Part shown: positions 25,927 to 36,120 of the stretch, in pieces
Position numbering within the stretch: the first letter of the stretch is position 1
Layout: every line of letters starts with the position of its first letter
Assembly: GCA_018901125.1 (NCBI GenBank)
Contig: JAHIFE010000056.1
Location: forward strand, 1-64,000
Direction: 5' to 3'
DNA from: Pseudomonadota bacterium
Lineage (GTDB): Bacteria; Desulfobacterota; Desulfobacteria; Desulfobacterales; RPRI01
DNA length: 64,000 nucleotides
Position numbers and translations under genes: made by a program
Notes under the pieces: model-generated
The model's database searches: none
What the model saw: the letters and a program-made list of their open reading frames with translations, nothing else
Told to the model about the DNA's origin: nothing

Positions 25927-28464
25927 ATGGTAACATCCGACACCGGTAAAGAAAAACGAGTTATTATTTTTCTATGTATAGTTATGATTCTTATGCTTGC
26001 TTTACTGACATGGTTCGGCTGGTATTCCCGGTACTCCTATCTGAAAACAAAGGTTGAAAGGAAACCCCATATAAATATCACAAATCTTAGCGGGACCATT
26101 ATGTACCCGGATCAAGCGCTGACTATATCCGACATAATGAAAGCCTCCGTTGAACAGGAACGAAAACAAGCCTTCATCAATACCATGATTTCCTGCCTGT
26201 TAATTTTTCTGCTGATCACGGCATCGTTTATCATCTTTCTGATTATCCGCAGTTATAAAAATACACTGCTCACAGGCAAGAAAGACCTGCATGAGGAGAT
26301 GGCGGAGCGTGAGCGGGCTGAAGATAGCGCCAGGCGCGAAAGAGCAAAGCTGTTGTCGATAGCATCCGGTATGGAACAAGCACGCCGGAAGGCCGAGGAG
26401 GCCAGCAAAGCTAAAAGCGATTTCCTGGCCGATATGAGTCATGAAATCCGTACTCCCATGAACGCAATTATTGGAATGACTGAACTGATACTGGCTACCA
26501 GCCTGACAGTCGATCAGCGTGATAATCTTGAAGTTGTCAAGGTATCGGCTGATTCACTGCTTGATCTTGTGAATGACATACTGGATTTTTCAAAAATAGA
26601 AGCACAGCAAATGCAGCTTGAAACAATAGCATTTGATCTTCGAAATACCATAGAAAACGCAGCGGGTACTCTGGCTGTGAAGGCCTATGAAAAGGGGCTG
26701 GAACTTATCTGCCATATAAAACCGGACGTGCCTGCCGGATTGATTGGCGACCCCGGACGACTTCGCCAGGTTGTTATAAATTTAACCGGCAACGCCATCA
26801 AATTCACTGAAAAAGGTGAAGTGCTTATAAGTATAGACGTTGAAAAAGAGGAAGACTCCAGGGTGGTCTTACATTTTATCGTATCGGACACGGGTATTGG
26901 AATCCCGGCCTGCAAGTCGGATATAATCTTCGAGAGCTTCCGGCAAGCGGATGGTTTGACCACCCGCAAATATGGAGGCACCGGACTTGGGTTGAGCATT
27001 TCTAAAAAAATAGTAGAGATGATGGGCGGCCGCATCTGGGTAGAAAGCCCCGCCGGTTTTGGATTACGGCTCGGAGATGGAAAAGCTGATGAGAGCAAGG
27101 ATACAAATGCTCCCGGAAGCGCCTTTCATTTCACGGCAAGCTTTGATTTGAGCGGGGTTGAGGGGCTAAAACCCCTGAGCATGAACCATATGGATCTTGA
27201 AGGAGTAAAAATCCTTATAGTGGATGATAATACTACTAGTCGTATGATCTTTCATGAAATGACATCGGCCTGGGGTTTTATACCAGCCCAAGCTGAGAAT
27301 GGCGAAAAAGCGCTTAAGGAGCTGACAGTTGCGTTTGAGAAAGGTGATCCTTACAGAATTGTTTTACTGGATTCACATCTACCGGATATGGATGGCTTCG
27401 ATACGGCAATCAAAATAAACCAGGAGCGCTTCGGAAGTAAAACAAAGATTATTCTGCTTACATCGGCAGGCATAAAGGGAGACAGACAGCGTTGTAATGA
27501 AGCGGGTATATCAGGCTATCTTACCAAACCAGTCAAACAATCTGATCTTATGGATGCCATCATGGTTGTCCTTGGCCAGCCTTCTCAAAAAATACTTCCG
27601 GTCATCACCCGTTATACTATCCAGGATGCCAGAAGCAGGTTGAATATTTTACTGGCGGAAGACAATCTTATGAATCAGAAACTGGCAACCAACTTATTAA
27701 AGATGAGGGGACATAGAGTTGTTGTTGTCTCAAATGGCAGGGAAGCTCTTAATACCCTTGAAAAGGAAGCCTTTGATCTGGTGCTGATGGATATCCAGAT
27801 GCCCGAGATGGACGGCCTTACCGCTACGAGGCAAATAAGAAAGCTTGAAATGAGAAACCTGGAGTTGGAAACTGACGACACAAAACTCCAATCATCAATC
27901 GATAAACGACCATCATCAGGCCACAGGACTCCCATCATCGCTATGACAGCCCATGCCTTGAAGGGAGACATGGAAAGATTTCTTGAGGCGGGCATGGACG
28001 AATATATATCCAAACCGATAAAGGTTGAGCAATTATTAAGAGCAATCGAAGGAGTAATCTGTGGATCAGGAGACAAAGAGCAGGAAAGACCGCATTACCA
28101 GGCATGCGCAGAATCGGCATCCAAAGATGTCTTTAACCTTTCCGAAGCCATGGAAGTTGTAGGAGGCAAAAAGGAGCTTTTCAAGGAAATAGCCGACATG
28201 CTATTAGAAAATCTGCATAGATATATGGCAAAAATAAAGGACAGCATTTCTAAAGGCGATGCCAACGCGCTCGAGATGGCTGCCCATGAACTGAAAGGCT
28301 CGGTAGGAAATTTTGGTGCCATGCGTTCACATGAGGCGGCTTACCGCATCGAAAAGATGGGGAAAACCCGGAGATTGGATGATTCAAAGAACGCTTTCAC
28401 GGAGCTTGAAAAAGAGATTGATGCCTTGAAAAAAGCAATAAAAGCTGTTTTAAAAGAAATTTAG
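25927..28464 (+). CDS. Hybrid sensor histidine kinase with two receiver domains and Hpt
   Basis: The 845-residue protein has two transmembrane segments (about 12-30 and 86-108) enclosing a short periplasmic loop of about 55 residues, a coiled coil, HisKA with H172 in [10 protein letters not shown], HATPase_c with [12 protein letters not shown], two receiver domains ([11 protein letters not shown] and [12 protein letters not shown] with phospho-acceptor Asp), and a C-terminal Hpt with [11 protein letters not shown]. This is the BarA/ArcB-like phosphorelay plan, able to carry phosphate to an external receiver. The next gene, 45 bp downstream, ends in a receiver domain and is an obvious candidate target. 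Confidence 0.92.
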   Translation: MVTSDTGKEKRVIIFLCIVMILMLALLTWFGWYSRYSYLKTKVERKPHINITNLSGTIMYPDQALTISDIMKASVEQERKQAFINTMISCLLIFLLITASFIIFLIIRSYKNTLLTGKKDLHEEMAERERAEDSARRERAKLLSIASGMEQARRKAEEASKAKSDFLADMSHEIRTPMNAIIGMTELILATSLTVDQRDNLEVVKVSADSLLDLVNDILDFSKIEAQQMQLETIAFDLRNTIENAAGTLAVKAYEKGLELICHIKPDVPAGLIGDPGRLRQVVINLTGNAIKFTEKGEVLISIDVEKEEDSRVVLHFIVSDTGIGIPACKSDIIFESFRQADGLTTRKYGGTGLGLSISKKIVEMMGGRIWVESPAGFGLRLGDGKADESKDTNAPGSAFHFTASFDLSGVEGLKPLSMNHMDLEGVKILIVDDNTTSRMIFHEMTSAWGFIPAQAENGEKALKELTVAFEKGDPYRIVLLDSHLPDMDGFDTAIKINQERFGSKTKIILLTSAGIKGDRQRCNEAGISGYLTKPVKQSDLMDAIMVVLGQPSQKILPVITRYTIQDARSRLNILLAEDNLMNQKLATNLLKMRGHRVVVVSNGREALNTLEKEAFDLVLMDIQMPEMDGLTATRQIRKLEMRNLELETDDTKLQSSIDKRPSSGHRTPIIAMTAHALKGDMERFLEAGMDEYISKPIKVEQLLRAIEGVICGSGDKEQERPHYQACAESASKDVFNLSEAMEVVGGKKELFKEIADMLLENLHRYMAKIKDSISKGDANALEMAAHELKGSVGNFGAMRSHEAAYRIEKMGKTRRLDDSKNAFTELEKEIDALKKAIKAVLKEI

Positions 28465-28509
28465 AATGATTCTTAGTCAAAATTTATAAGTATTTATGAG
28501 GGATAATAC

Positions 28510-30741
28510 ATGAACGTTCAGGATAATGAAAAAAGAATCTCCGAAAAACGAAAGAAGTTGGGTGAGTGCCTGGTTTTTGCCGGGCTTATAGATGGAAAGA
28601 CCCTTGCCGAAGCTCTTGAACTGCAGAAAATTCAGAAAAAGAAATTAGGCCGTATCCTGATCGATATGGGTGTTGCCGATGATAAAACCATAGCTAAGGC
28701 ATTGTCCGAACAACTCAACATTCCACTGATCCATTTAAAAAACCTTGAAATTGAAAAGAAAATCATCTCTATGGTTCCTTGCGAACTAGCGGAAAACCAT
28801 CTGATTATTCCCATAAAAGAAATGGAAGGGGGTATCCTCGTCGCCATGGCCAATCCTCTGGATTTATTCGCGATGGATGATCTGAGGTTTGTGCTCGGAA
28901 AAAGAATCCATATAGCTGTTGCTCCTGAGGGAGACATCCTGACAGCCATTGAAAAACACTATCCAAGAGATATTGAAAATAAGATGAATTTCGGGCCGGC
29001 AATGGATGAAGGGATTGAGTTTGTACGGCGAAAGGTAACGGAGGAAACAGACCTCACGGATATAAAGAAGATCCTGGATCTCACAAAAAGACCCCCTATC
29101 ATAAGGCTCACGAATGCCGTCATTGCAGACGCCATCAAACTGAATGCCAGTGATATACATATTGAACCCCAAAAAGACTCTATGATTATCCGTTACAGGA
29201 TTGACGGCATCATGCGGGAAATCATGAAAACAGCCCGGCACATACAAGCCCCGCTAGTATCCAGGATTAAAGTTATATCCAATATGGATATATCCATGCG
29301 TCGAAAACCACAGGACGGCAAAACCCAGATTAAATACGGCGGTAAATTTTACGATCTGAGAGTGTCCACTATACCGACCACATATGGAGAAAGCTTGACC
29401 ATCCGAATCCTGAACCCGAATGCCTCAAATATGACTCTTGAGAGTATGGGCCTTTCTAACAGGCTTTTTGAAGATTTTTCGAATGCAATCAGCTTGCCAC
29501 AGGGAATGATTCTTGTAACCGGTCCTACCGGAAGCGGGAAATCCTCCACGCTTTATGCCTGCCTTAACAGACTAAACAGTCCTACCGTTCATATCATTAC
29601 ATTAGAAGATCCTGTTGAGTATGATATCGAAGGGGTCAACCAGGTACAGATAAACCCTCTTGCCGGTATCACTTTTGGGTCCGGACTTCGATCCATATTG
29701 AGACAAGACCCGGATATTGTTATGGTAGGAGAAATAAGAGATTTTGAAACAGCATCTATCGCCTGCCAGGCCGCGCAAACCGGACATCTGGTGTTCTCTA
29801 CGCTGCACACCAATGACGCTCCTTCCACCATAACAAGGCTTGTGGACCTTGGCATAGCGCCTTTTTTAATATCCTCATCACTGATTGCCGTTGTCGGCCA
29901 ACGGCTCGTAAGAAAAATATGTCCCTTATGCAAAAAGATCAAGGATCCAATGAGTTCAAAGATTATAAAAAGACTTCCGGCATCTTTCTTTGACAAGAAA
30001 AAGGACACCACATTCTGGAAAGGAGCAGGTTGTGAATTATGCAACTACTCAGGATACTCAGGCCGTATCGGCCTGTTTGAAGTCCTGATTATCAACCAGG
30101 CCCTGCGGGAAATCATAACAGATGGTGTTACAGCAGAAGTTCTGAAAAAAGCCGCTGAAGGCAACGGATTTCAACCTATGAGCCTGGATGGAATCAGAAA
30201 AGCTTTTCAGGGGATCACGACTATTGATGAAGTTTTTCGCGTAGCCCCTCCTGATATTATTAAAACAAGTGAAGAAACAATCATTCAGCCCTTGGAGCAG
30301 GAAGAAGTCATGCAGGAGGAAGAACTACAGGAAGAGAGCATATCCTCTTTCAGTACGGTAAGGCCCTATAAAATCCTCATAGTTGACGATAATGAGGTTA
30401 TCCTCAAAATACTATCCGGCATATTAGAATCAGAAGGATATCTGATAAATATCGCAACAAACGGGACAGATGCCCTGAAACTGACATTCCAGGAAAAACC
30501 GGATATGATTATCACAGATATTATCATGCCTGGCATGGATGGCGTAGCCCTTATTAAAAAACTGAAGGCTCAGCTTGCAACACGCTACATTCCCATTATT
30601 GTGCTTACCGCTAAAGATGAAGAGGATGCGGAAGTGGAAAGCATTAATGCCGGAGCTGATGATTATATCACAAAGCCGATAAACGCAAAAAGACTCGTTG
30701 CGAGAATCAACAGACTCCTGAAGAAGTCGGTAGTTAAATAG
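28510..30741 (+). CDS. PilB/GspE-type secretion ATPase fused to a C-terminal receiver domain
   Basis: The 743-residue protein has an N-terminal MshEN/GspE-N domain (about 10-150, KLGRILIDMGVADDKTIAKA), the AAA-like ATPase with Walker A GPTGSGKSS near 340, Asp box and Walker B (PDIVMVGEIRD), a tetracysteine zinc site (CPLCKKI and CELCNYSGYSGR), a glutamate-rich linker (about 600-620) and a complete CheY-like receiver (about 625-740) with DDNE, ITDIIMPGMDG and the Lys in TKPI. The ATPase would power assembly of a type IV pilus or type II secretion pseudopilus; no other pilus genes are nearby. Phosphorylation control of the motor is inference. Confidence 0.9.
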   Translation: MNVQDNEKRISEKRKKLGECLVFAGLIDGKTLAEALELQKIQKKKLGRILIDMGVADDKTIAKALSEQLNIPLIHLKNLEIEKKIISMVPCELAENHLIIPIKEMEGGILVAMANPLDLFAMDDLRFVLGKRIHIAVAPEGDILTAIEKHYPRDIENKMNFGPAMDEGIEFVRRKVTEETDLTDIKKILDLTKRPPIIRLTNAVIADAIKLNASDIHIEPQKDSMIIRYRIDGIMREIMKTARHIQAPLVSRIKVISNMDISMRRKPQDGKTQIKYGGKFYDLRVSTIPTTYGESLTIRILNPNASNMTLESMGLSNRLFEDFSNAISLPQGMILVTGPTGSGKSSTLYACLNRLNSPTVHIITLEDPVEYDIEGVNQVQINPLAGITFGSGLRSILRQDPDIVMVGEIRDFETASIACQAAQTGHLVFSTLHTNDAPSTITRLVDLGIAPFLISSSLIAVVGQRLVRKICPLCKKIKDPMSSKIIKRLPASFFDKKKDTTFWKGAGCELCNYSGYSGRIGLFEVLIINQALREIITDGVTAEVLKKAAEGNGFQPMSLDGIRKAFQGITTIDEVFRVAPPDIIKTSEETIIQPLEQEEVMQEEELQEESISSFSTVRPYKILIVDDNEVILKILSGILESEGYLINIATNGTDALKLTFQEKPDMIITDIIMPGMDGVALIKKLKAQLATRYIPIIVLTAKDEEDAEVESINAGADDYITKPINAKRLVARINRLLKKSVVK

Positions 30742-30956
30742 AAACGCAGCAAGCAAGCAGTATAAAGGATTAAAAGGAGGGATGCAGGACGATAACAAAG
30801 GCATGCATCACCATAACATTTGTTATCATTGTTCTCGTCTTTCTGATGTGCATATACAATGGTGCCTGAGGCGAAAATATATTTTGGCGACCCCGCCAAT
30901 ATAAATTCCTTAATATTTATTCAAACCATCCGATATACTGATAATAAGCTAATGAC

Positions 30957-31263
30957 TTTTTTACGTTATAGTCCGGATACATAGGAAACACTTTGGATTA
31001 AACAAAGCATATTTAAGAAAAGAGATTGCTATTAAGCTTTCCAAAGCTCAAAAAATATTAAAAACCAAATGTAATACTCGCTCTTTACTGATTTTAGATG
31101 CTGCGCGGCCAAGAAGCATATCCGGATTGATGTATAATAATCGGACATTACTATCCGATACTATGGTTAGCGCGGGATTTACCCCATTGAGCTTTGAATG
31201 GTGGCATTTTGATGGTATTTCAAAAGATAAAGCTCGCAAGTTGTCTGAAATAATAGAATGATT
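30957..31263 (+). pseudogene. Remnant of VanX-like D-Ala-D-Ala dipeptidase
   Basis: A frame without a start codon reads FGLNKAYLRKEIAIKLSKAQ, LLILDAARPRSIS, then LLSDTMVSAGFTPLSFEWW-HFDG and a stop at 31261-31263. These are the DxARP and ExWHF parts of D-Ala-D-Ala dipeptidases (VanX/DdpX). The central zinc-binding SxHxxGxAxD segment is missing, so an internal deletion has killed it. An in-frame TGA lies just upstream. Confidence 0.75.
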
Positions 31264-31783
31264 TATTACAAAGGCGATAATTAATATTTTTTACCAAGTG
31301 CGGAGTTTCACAAAATAGTATTCTGGTTTCTACACTTTGTTGATTTTTTCTTCCAAGGCTATTATTTTAGAAAAGTATTGACATACTATGATTAAATATG
31401 TTTATTGGCTGTAACCATTTCAAAATATTCAGATTCAGGCATTTGGTTATAAATAGGTGTTCATGAACTGGGTATGATTCAATCTAAAGCTAATCGATCA
31501 ACGTTTTTTAAAGAAAGACTTCGGCAGCTACAACCCGCAGCCTTTCTTTGTTTTCCATACAATTGACTTCGCAAAGATTCAGGCCAATACGCACTCATAA
31601 CCAAACGGAACAGATTCGTTACATTTGCTATAGATAGAATGATAGAAAGCTATGAAAGATAGGAATAAGCTCATCATTGATAATCTTAGGAAGGATAGAA
31701 TTCTTCTTTTTATATTTTCACCATTACTATCAACGTAGGGTGAATAAAATATCATATGCCAACAATTAATAGGAGAAAACCAT
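31264..31783. other. Intergenic stretch, no gene seen
   Basis: About 520 AT-rich bases. TTGACA at 31379 has no good partner at 16-18 bases. No conserved frame, tRNA or repeat unit was recognised. Confidence 0.5.
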
Positions 31784-32176
31784 ATGAAAGGGAAAAATAA
31801 AAAGAATGGAATGTTCGCAAAAATTGAAACACGGGAAGATGCTCTCAAAACAATTAAAGATTGTTCCTTCGGTTTCTTCTTCGTTGCTGTTCTCCAAGGA
31901 GTTTTAGGTTATTTTATTGCTCCGAGTATCATTTTTGACGCTATACTATATGCTGTTTTTGCAGGAATTCTTCTAAAATGGAAGTCGAGAATTGCTGCGG
32001 TTGTGCTATTATTTCTCTCATGTGCTGCTATAATAATGACAGTTCTAAACAGATTTGGTGTCACAGCCGAAGGTGGTAACAATATCTTTTTAGCGGTTAT
32101 AATTTTTTGGGCTGCAATTCGTTCTGTAGAAGCTACATTCAAACTATATGGAAAATTTACTACCGAAAGCATATAA
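31784..32176 (+). CDS. Small integral membrane protein, function unknown
   Basis: The 130-residue protein has three to four hydrophobic segments (about 28-50, 53-66, 68-88 and 98-112) with a basic N-terminus. It has a good RBS (TAGGAG) and normal codon use. I recognise no family. It precedes the NfeD-flotillin pair by about 150 bp on the same strand and might belong to that membrane-organisation unit, but that is only a positional hint. Confidence 0.6.
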   Translation: MKGKNKKNGMFAKIETREDALKTIKDCSFGFFFVAVLQGVLGYFIAPSIIFDAILYAVFAGILLKWKSRIAAVVLLFLSCAAIIMTVLNRFGVTAEGGNNIFLAVIIFWAAIRSVEATFKLYGKFTTESI

Positions 32177-32322
32177 CAATGTAACCAGTAATGATTTTTT
32201 ATTTGCGCATTGTATTCGTAAGGAGAGTAGAACTGAGACCACAGGTTAATAAGGCATAGCAGCTGATTGCAAGCGACAGGCTGACTTAATGGTAGATATA
32301 TACAAAAAAAAGGAGTCATGGC

Positions 32323-32904
32323 ATGTCAACGTTTTTTTCAGGTTTTAACGGTCTGGAGTTATTTTTTCTGGTATGTGCCATCATTGGCGGGTTTTTCGTA
32401 TTTTTCAAACTGATTATGCAGTTTATTGGGGGTGATACTCACGCAGATGCCGGAGCAGGAAGTGATTTTGATATTGATTCTGAGCATGCGGATTCCGACA
32501 TTGGTTTTCGGATAATCTCTTTGCAGGGGTTATCCGCATTTTTTATGATGTTCGGTCTGGTCGGGCTCGCGCTTCACAGGCAAAGCCAGGTGGGGGTTAT
32601 CATATCCATTGTCGGAGCTGTAGCAGCAGGTTTGGGTTCTGTCTGGGTTATAGGCAAACTCTTTAAGGGAGCTGCCAGCCTGCAATCAAGCGGCACCTTA
32701 AAAACCTCTGATGCAATAAACAGCATGGGAACAGTTTATATCAATATCCCAAAAGGAGGTGTTGGGCGGGTAAGCCTCAATTTTCGAAACCACCTTCGTG
32801 AATTCGATGCCATCGAAAAAAACGGGGCTGAGGTGCCCACCGGCACCCCGGTTCGTGTAGTTCAGGTGAACGCTAATATTCTGGTTGTGGAAACAATTAA
32901 CTAA
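32323..32904 (+). CDS. NfeD-like membrane protein (flotillin partner)
   Basis: The 193-residue protein has an N-terminal transmembrane segment (about 10-32), an acidic loop (DADAGAGSDFDIDSEHADSD), two more hydrophobic stretches (about 67-110) and a C-terminal NfeD-type OB-fold (about 135-193; MGTVYINIPKGGVGRVSLNF, VPTGTPVRVVQVNANILVVE). This is the plan of YuaF/YqiJ proteins, whose genes pair with flotillins. The flotillin gene starts 13 bp downstream, so the two should form one membrane-domain complex. Confidence 0.85.
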   Translation: MSTFFSGFNGLELFFLVCAIIGGFFVFFKLIMQFIGGDTHADAGAGSDFDIDSEHADSDIGFRIISLQGLSAFFMMFGLVGLALHRQSQVGVIISIVGAVAAGLGSVWVIGKLFKGAASLQSSGTLKTSDAINSMGTVYINIPKGGVGRVSLNFRNHLREFDAIEKNGAEVPTGTPVRVVQVNANILVVETIN

Positions 32905-32917
32905 AAAAGGAGTTATT

Positions 32918-34483
32918 ATGTTCGATTTTTGGATTCTTCCCATTGTTGCATTCCTTATTCTTGTTGTATCGACCATCATCTTTCTCGCTTCGCGTTATAA
33001 ACGTTGCCCATCGGACAAGATACTGGTAGTATATGGCAAGGTTGGTGCAGGACAATCGGCTAACTGTATCCATGGAGGCGGCACTCTTATCTGGCCGTTG
33101 ATTCAGGATTACGCCTATATCAGCTTGACGCCGATGACCATCAGCATTCCTTTGCAGAAGGCCCTTTCATTACAGAATATCCGCATAAACGTTCCTTCCA
33201 CTTTTACCGTTGGTATCAGCACCGAACCTGAGATAATGACTTCCGCTGCCGAACGTTTGCTTCATCTTTCTCAAGGTGAAATTGAGGAGATGGCAAAAGA
33301 AATCATCTTTGGTCAGTTGCGTCTTACAGTGGCTTCGCTGACCATAGAGCAGATCAATCAGGACCGCGAGAGTTTTTTGGAATCGATCCGCAAGAATGTT
33401 ACTCCGGAACTGAATAAAATCGGTCTGTTTTTGATTAACGTTAATATCACCGACATCACTGACGAGTCGGGTTACATCGATTCTATAGGCAAGAAAGCAG
33501 CATCCGAAGCCATTAACCAGGCCAAGGTAGATGTTGCAGAACAGGAAAAGCTGGGTGCTATTGGTGAAGCTGAAGCTACCAAGGTGAAAGAAATACGGGT
33601 GGCTGAAAATGTTGCCGAGTCGGAAAAGGGCAAGAAAAAGGCTGAGGCTGACCAGCGTGTTTTTGTACAACAACAGGAAGCAGGAGCTACAATCGGTGAG
33701 GCGGCAGCCAACCGTGACCAGGATATCAAGGTTGCTGAAAATGTGGCTGAATCTGCAAAAGGCCAAAAAAAGGCCGAGGCTGATCGACGTATTTTTGTTC
33801 AGCAACAGGAAGCACTTGCAGTAGATGGTGAAAACCGCGCCAAGGCCGATATAGCAGATACCAACGCAGAACTGGCGGTGAAACAGGCAGCTGCCTTGAA
33901 ACTCGGAGAAGTGGCCAAACGTGAGGCTGAAGTTGAAATCCAAAAAGCTCAATATAAGGCTGAACAGGAACGGCTCAATGCCGTTGAGGTTGTGCGCCAG
34001 GAAATTAATAAGAAAAAAATTGAAATCGCCGCCGAAGCCGAAGCCGAAAAGATCCGCCGTGAGGCAAAAGGCCAGGCCGACGCTATACTTCTTAAATACC
34101 AGGCAGAAGCAGAAGGTATACGCCAAGTACTTGAAAGCAAAGCAGCCGGCTATCTCAGCCTGGTTAAAGGCTGTAATGGCGATGCTAAAGCTACAGCTAC
34201 GCTGCTCATGACCGAAAAAATCGAAAACATAGTACAGCTACAGGTAGAAGCTATCCGTAACATAAAGATAGACAAGATCACGGTTTGGGATTCCGGCGGG
34301 GGCGAAAAAAACGGAACTTCCACATCAAACTTTCTTTCCGGACTGATCAAATGTTTACCGCCGTTGCACGAAGTGGCGGGCATGGCTGGTATTGAACTTC
34401 CCCAATACCTTGGCGAAATTGCTTCGGACAAAGCGGCACCGAAAAAACCTCAATGTAAAATGAATTCCGACGAAAACGCTTAG
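32918..34483 (+). CDS. Flotillin-like SPFH/Band 7 protein (YqiK/FloT type)
   Basis: From the ATG at 32918 (AAAAAGGAG upstream) the 521-residue protein has an N-terminal membrane segment (about 5-25), an SPFH domain (about 30-200) and a long alanine/glutamate-rich coiled coil (about 200-410). Within the coiled coil, a 44-residue unit (VAENVAES-KG-KKAEAD-R) is repeated twice back to back; at DNA level the copies lie about 132 bases apart (33599 and 33731). Flotillins scaffold ordered membrane domains. It is cotranscribed with the NfeD-like gene. Confidence 0.92.
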   Translation: MFDFWILPIVAFLILVVSTIIFLASRYKRCPSDKILVVYGKVGAGQSANCIHGGGTLIWPLIQDYAYISLTPMTISIPLQKALSLQNIRINVPSTFTVGISTEPEIMTSAAERLLHLSQGEIEEMAKEIIFGQLRLTVASLTIEQINQDRESFLESIRKNVTPELNKIGLFLINVNITDITDESGYIDSIGKKAASEAINQAKVDVAEQEKLGAIGEAEATKVKEIRVAENVAESEKGKKKAEADQRVFVQQQEAGATIGEAAANRDQDIKVAENVAESAKGQKKAEADRRIFVQQQEALAVDGENRAKADIADTNAELAVKQAAALKLGEVAKREAEVEIQKAQYKAEQERLNAVEVVRQEINKKKIEIAAEAEAEKIRREAKGQADAILLKYQAEAEGIRQVLESKAAGYLSLVKGCNGDAKATATLLMTEKIENIVQLQVEAIRNIKIDKITVWDSGGGEKNGTSTSNFLSGLIKCLPPLHEVAGMAGIELPQYLGEIASDKAAPKKPQCKMNSDENA

Positions 34484-34599
34484 CTATCTGCCGTGATCGC
34501 TATTACTTATGGAAATTATCCTGCCATAAAACAGTGGACACTCAGATAAGTCGTTGATAAAAACAATGACAGAATGGCAGGATGGATACATGAATGTAC

Positions 34600-34656
34600 A
34601 ACGAATAAGGATAGATTGTCAGGATCGAAACGAGCCGCAATCTATTCTTATTCGTT
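34600..34656. terminator. Long hairpin between convergent flotillin and porin genes
   Basis: AACGAATAAGGATAGATTG and CAATCTATTCTTATTCGTT pair at 18 of 19 positions around a 19-base loop. It lies between the 3' ends of two convergent genes and would fold on both strands, so it could stop both transcripts, although neither side has a clean U tract. Confidence 0.6.
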
Positions 34657-34712
34657 ACAGGATAAATATATGCTTTCAATAAATACAGGTAGTCATCACC
34701 ATTTATTTATGT

Positions 34713-35999
34713 TTAAAATTTTACAACAAGATCCGCCTGAAGTATCTGCTGATCTTTATCATTAACGCCTGATTTTCGGATTTCTTTGGTATTGTAGTAA
34801 TCAAGACCTATAGTAACATTTTTTCTGATTCCGAATTCAAATTCAGCTTCATGCCCCTTGGCGTTGGTTTCCCCATCATAAAAATCGCTGTCCGGCAGAA
34901 AATCCGGCCATGCATCTCTTTCAAGACGCCTGTAGTTGTATTTCACCTGCCAGTCTCCAAAATCTTTTACCTTTTTATGCCCGAATTTAAAACCTGCCAG
35001 CCAGCCTGTATCGTCATCCTTTCCATAAACATTATTACTATCCACATCTGATTTCACATATTGTCCAAATACTGCAGCATAAGGAATGGGCCCAGGTATT
35101 TTAGTTATGCCAAACTCAAGATCTGCTGCAAATGCATCGTGATCGTATTTCCAGTTGCCTGCTGCATCTCTGGAATTTATGCCAATTCCATAAGCACCGC
35201 CTGCCGTCCAATTATTGCCTTTTACATTATCAAATTCATAATAGCTTGCCGCTGCTTTAATATACATGCTGCCGGGCAGCTTCACATTTATGCCGGGCTG
35301 AACAACGATCATATAAGGATCATTGGCTTTATTGCTGAACTCTTCCAATATGAAGCCGCCTAATGTGCCAAAAATATCCAGATTTTTTGAAACCTCATAA
35401 TTAAATGTTACAGCAGCTCCTTCGGGGGTAATATCGCTATCCCACAAAAGGTCTTTTGTTCCCCATATGGGGTTTTGAAACTTACCAAGCCATAGGCTTG
35501 TCCATTTAGCCGGGCTATATTTGACATATGCGTAATCAAGCCTGATATCCTTGGTGCTGAAGGTGTTTTCGAGAGTCTGGTTGGTTGACCGGGGATCATT
35601 TGATCCTGTTGCTATGCCAAAACCAGCCGTCCACTGATCATTTACTTCCGACTCAACGCCAAGCCTTAATCTTACACGTCCCCGATTCCTGTCAGGATTG
35701 TTATCATTTTTTTCATCCTGGTGCTGATATCTTGCTCTTACATCTCCTTTTACTTTCATATTCTCTGCCCATTTAGGCACTTCCAAAACTTTGCTTGCTT
35801 CTTTGCCGGCAACTGCCATTATTTCTTTTTCTTCCTCTGCCTGCATTTGCAGTATAAGTTCTTCGGCTTCTGATTTGGTAAGAATATTTTTCTCAACCAG
35901 TTTGTTTATCAGTTTCCCATCACTGCCTGCCCATGATGGACTATTTGTGAATACCGATAAGGCAATCAAAGCTAATACTACTAAACACAATTTTTTCAT
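34713..35999 (-). CDS. Putative outer-membrane porin
   Basis: The 428-residue protein has a signal peptide (about 1-24, ending PSWAG), a short periplasmic coiled coil (about 28-60, LINKLVEKNILTKSEAEELI), and a beta-barrel region with alternating aromatic strands, ending in the terminal Phe of LQADLVVKF required by the BAM complex. It fits the 'putative porin' family common in Desulfobacterota, with an N-terminal helical stalk. The AGGAGGAGT-like RBS lies before the ATG. Solute unknown. Confidence 0.85.
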   Translation of the reverse strand: MKKLCLVVLALIALSVFTNSPSWAGSDGKLINKLVEKNILTKSEAEELILQMQAEEEKEIMAVAGKEASKVLEVPKWAENMKVKGDVRARYQHQDEKNDNNPDRNRGRVRLRLGVESEVNDQWTAGFGIATGSNDPRSTNQTLENTFSTKDIRLDYAYVKYSPAKWTSLWLGKFQNPIWGTKDLLWDSDITPEGAAVTFNYEVSKNLDIFGTLGGFILEEFSNKANDPYMIVVQPGINVKLPGSMYIKAAASYYEFDNVKGNNWTAGGAYGIGINSRDAAGNWKYDHDAFAADLEFGITKIPGPIPYAAVFGQYVKSDVDSNNVYGKDDDTGWLAGFKFGHKKVKDFGDWQVKYNYRRLERDAWPDFLPDSDFYDGETNAKGHEAEFEFGIRKNVTIGLDYYNTKEIRKSGVNDKDQQILQADLVVKF

Positions 36000-36120
36000 C
36001 TTCCTTTACTCCTCCTTGTTTTGTATATTTTAGATTTACGAGGTTTTAACCCCGTTCCCCAACAAAATTATTAAATATATAGCGAGGCAATCTATTATAC
36101 TTCATTCCTTTTTAAGCGAT

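Noticed and set aside
31579-31848. Minus-strand open frame of 89 codons overlapping the start of the small membrane protein gene
   Set aside because: It is antisense to a gene with a good RBS and its hydrophobicity mirrors AT-rich sequence.
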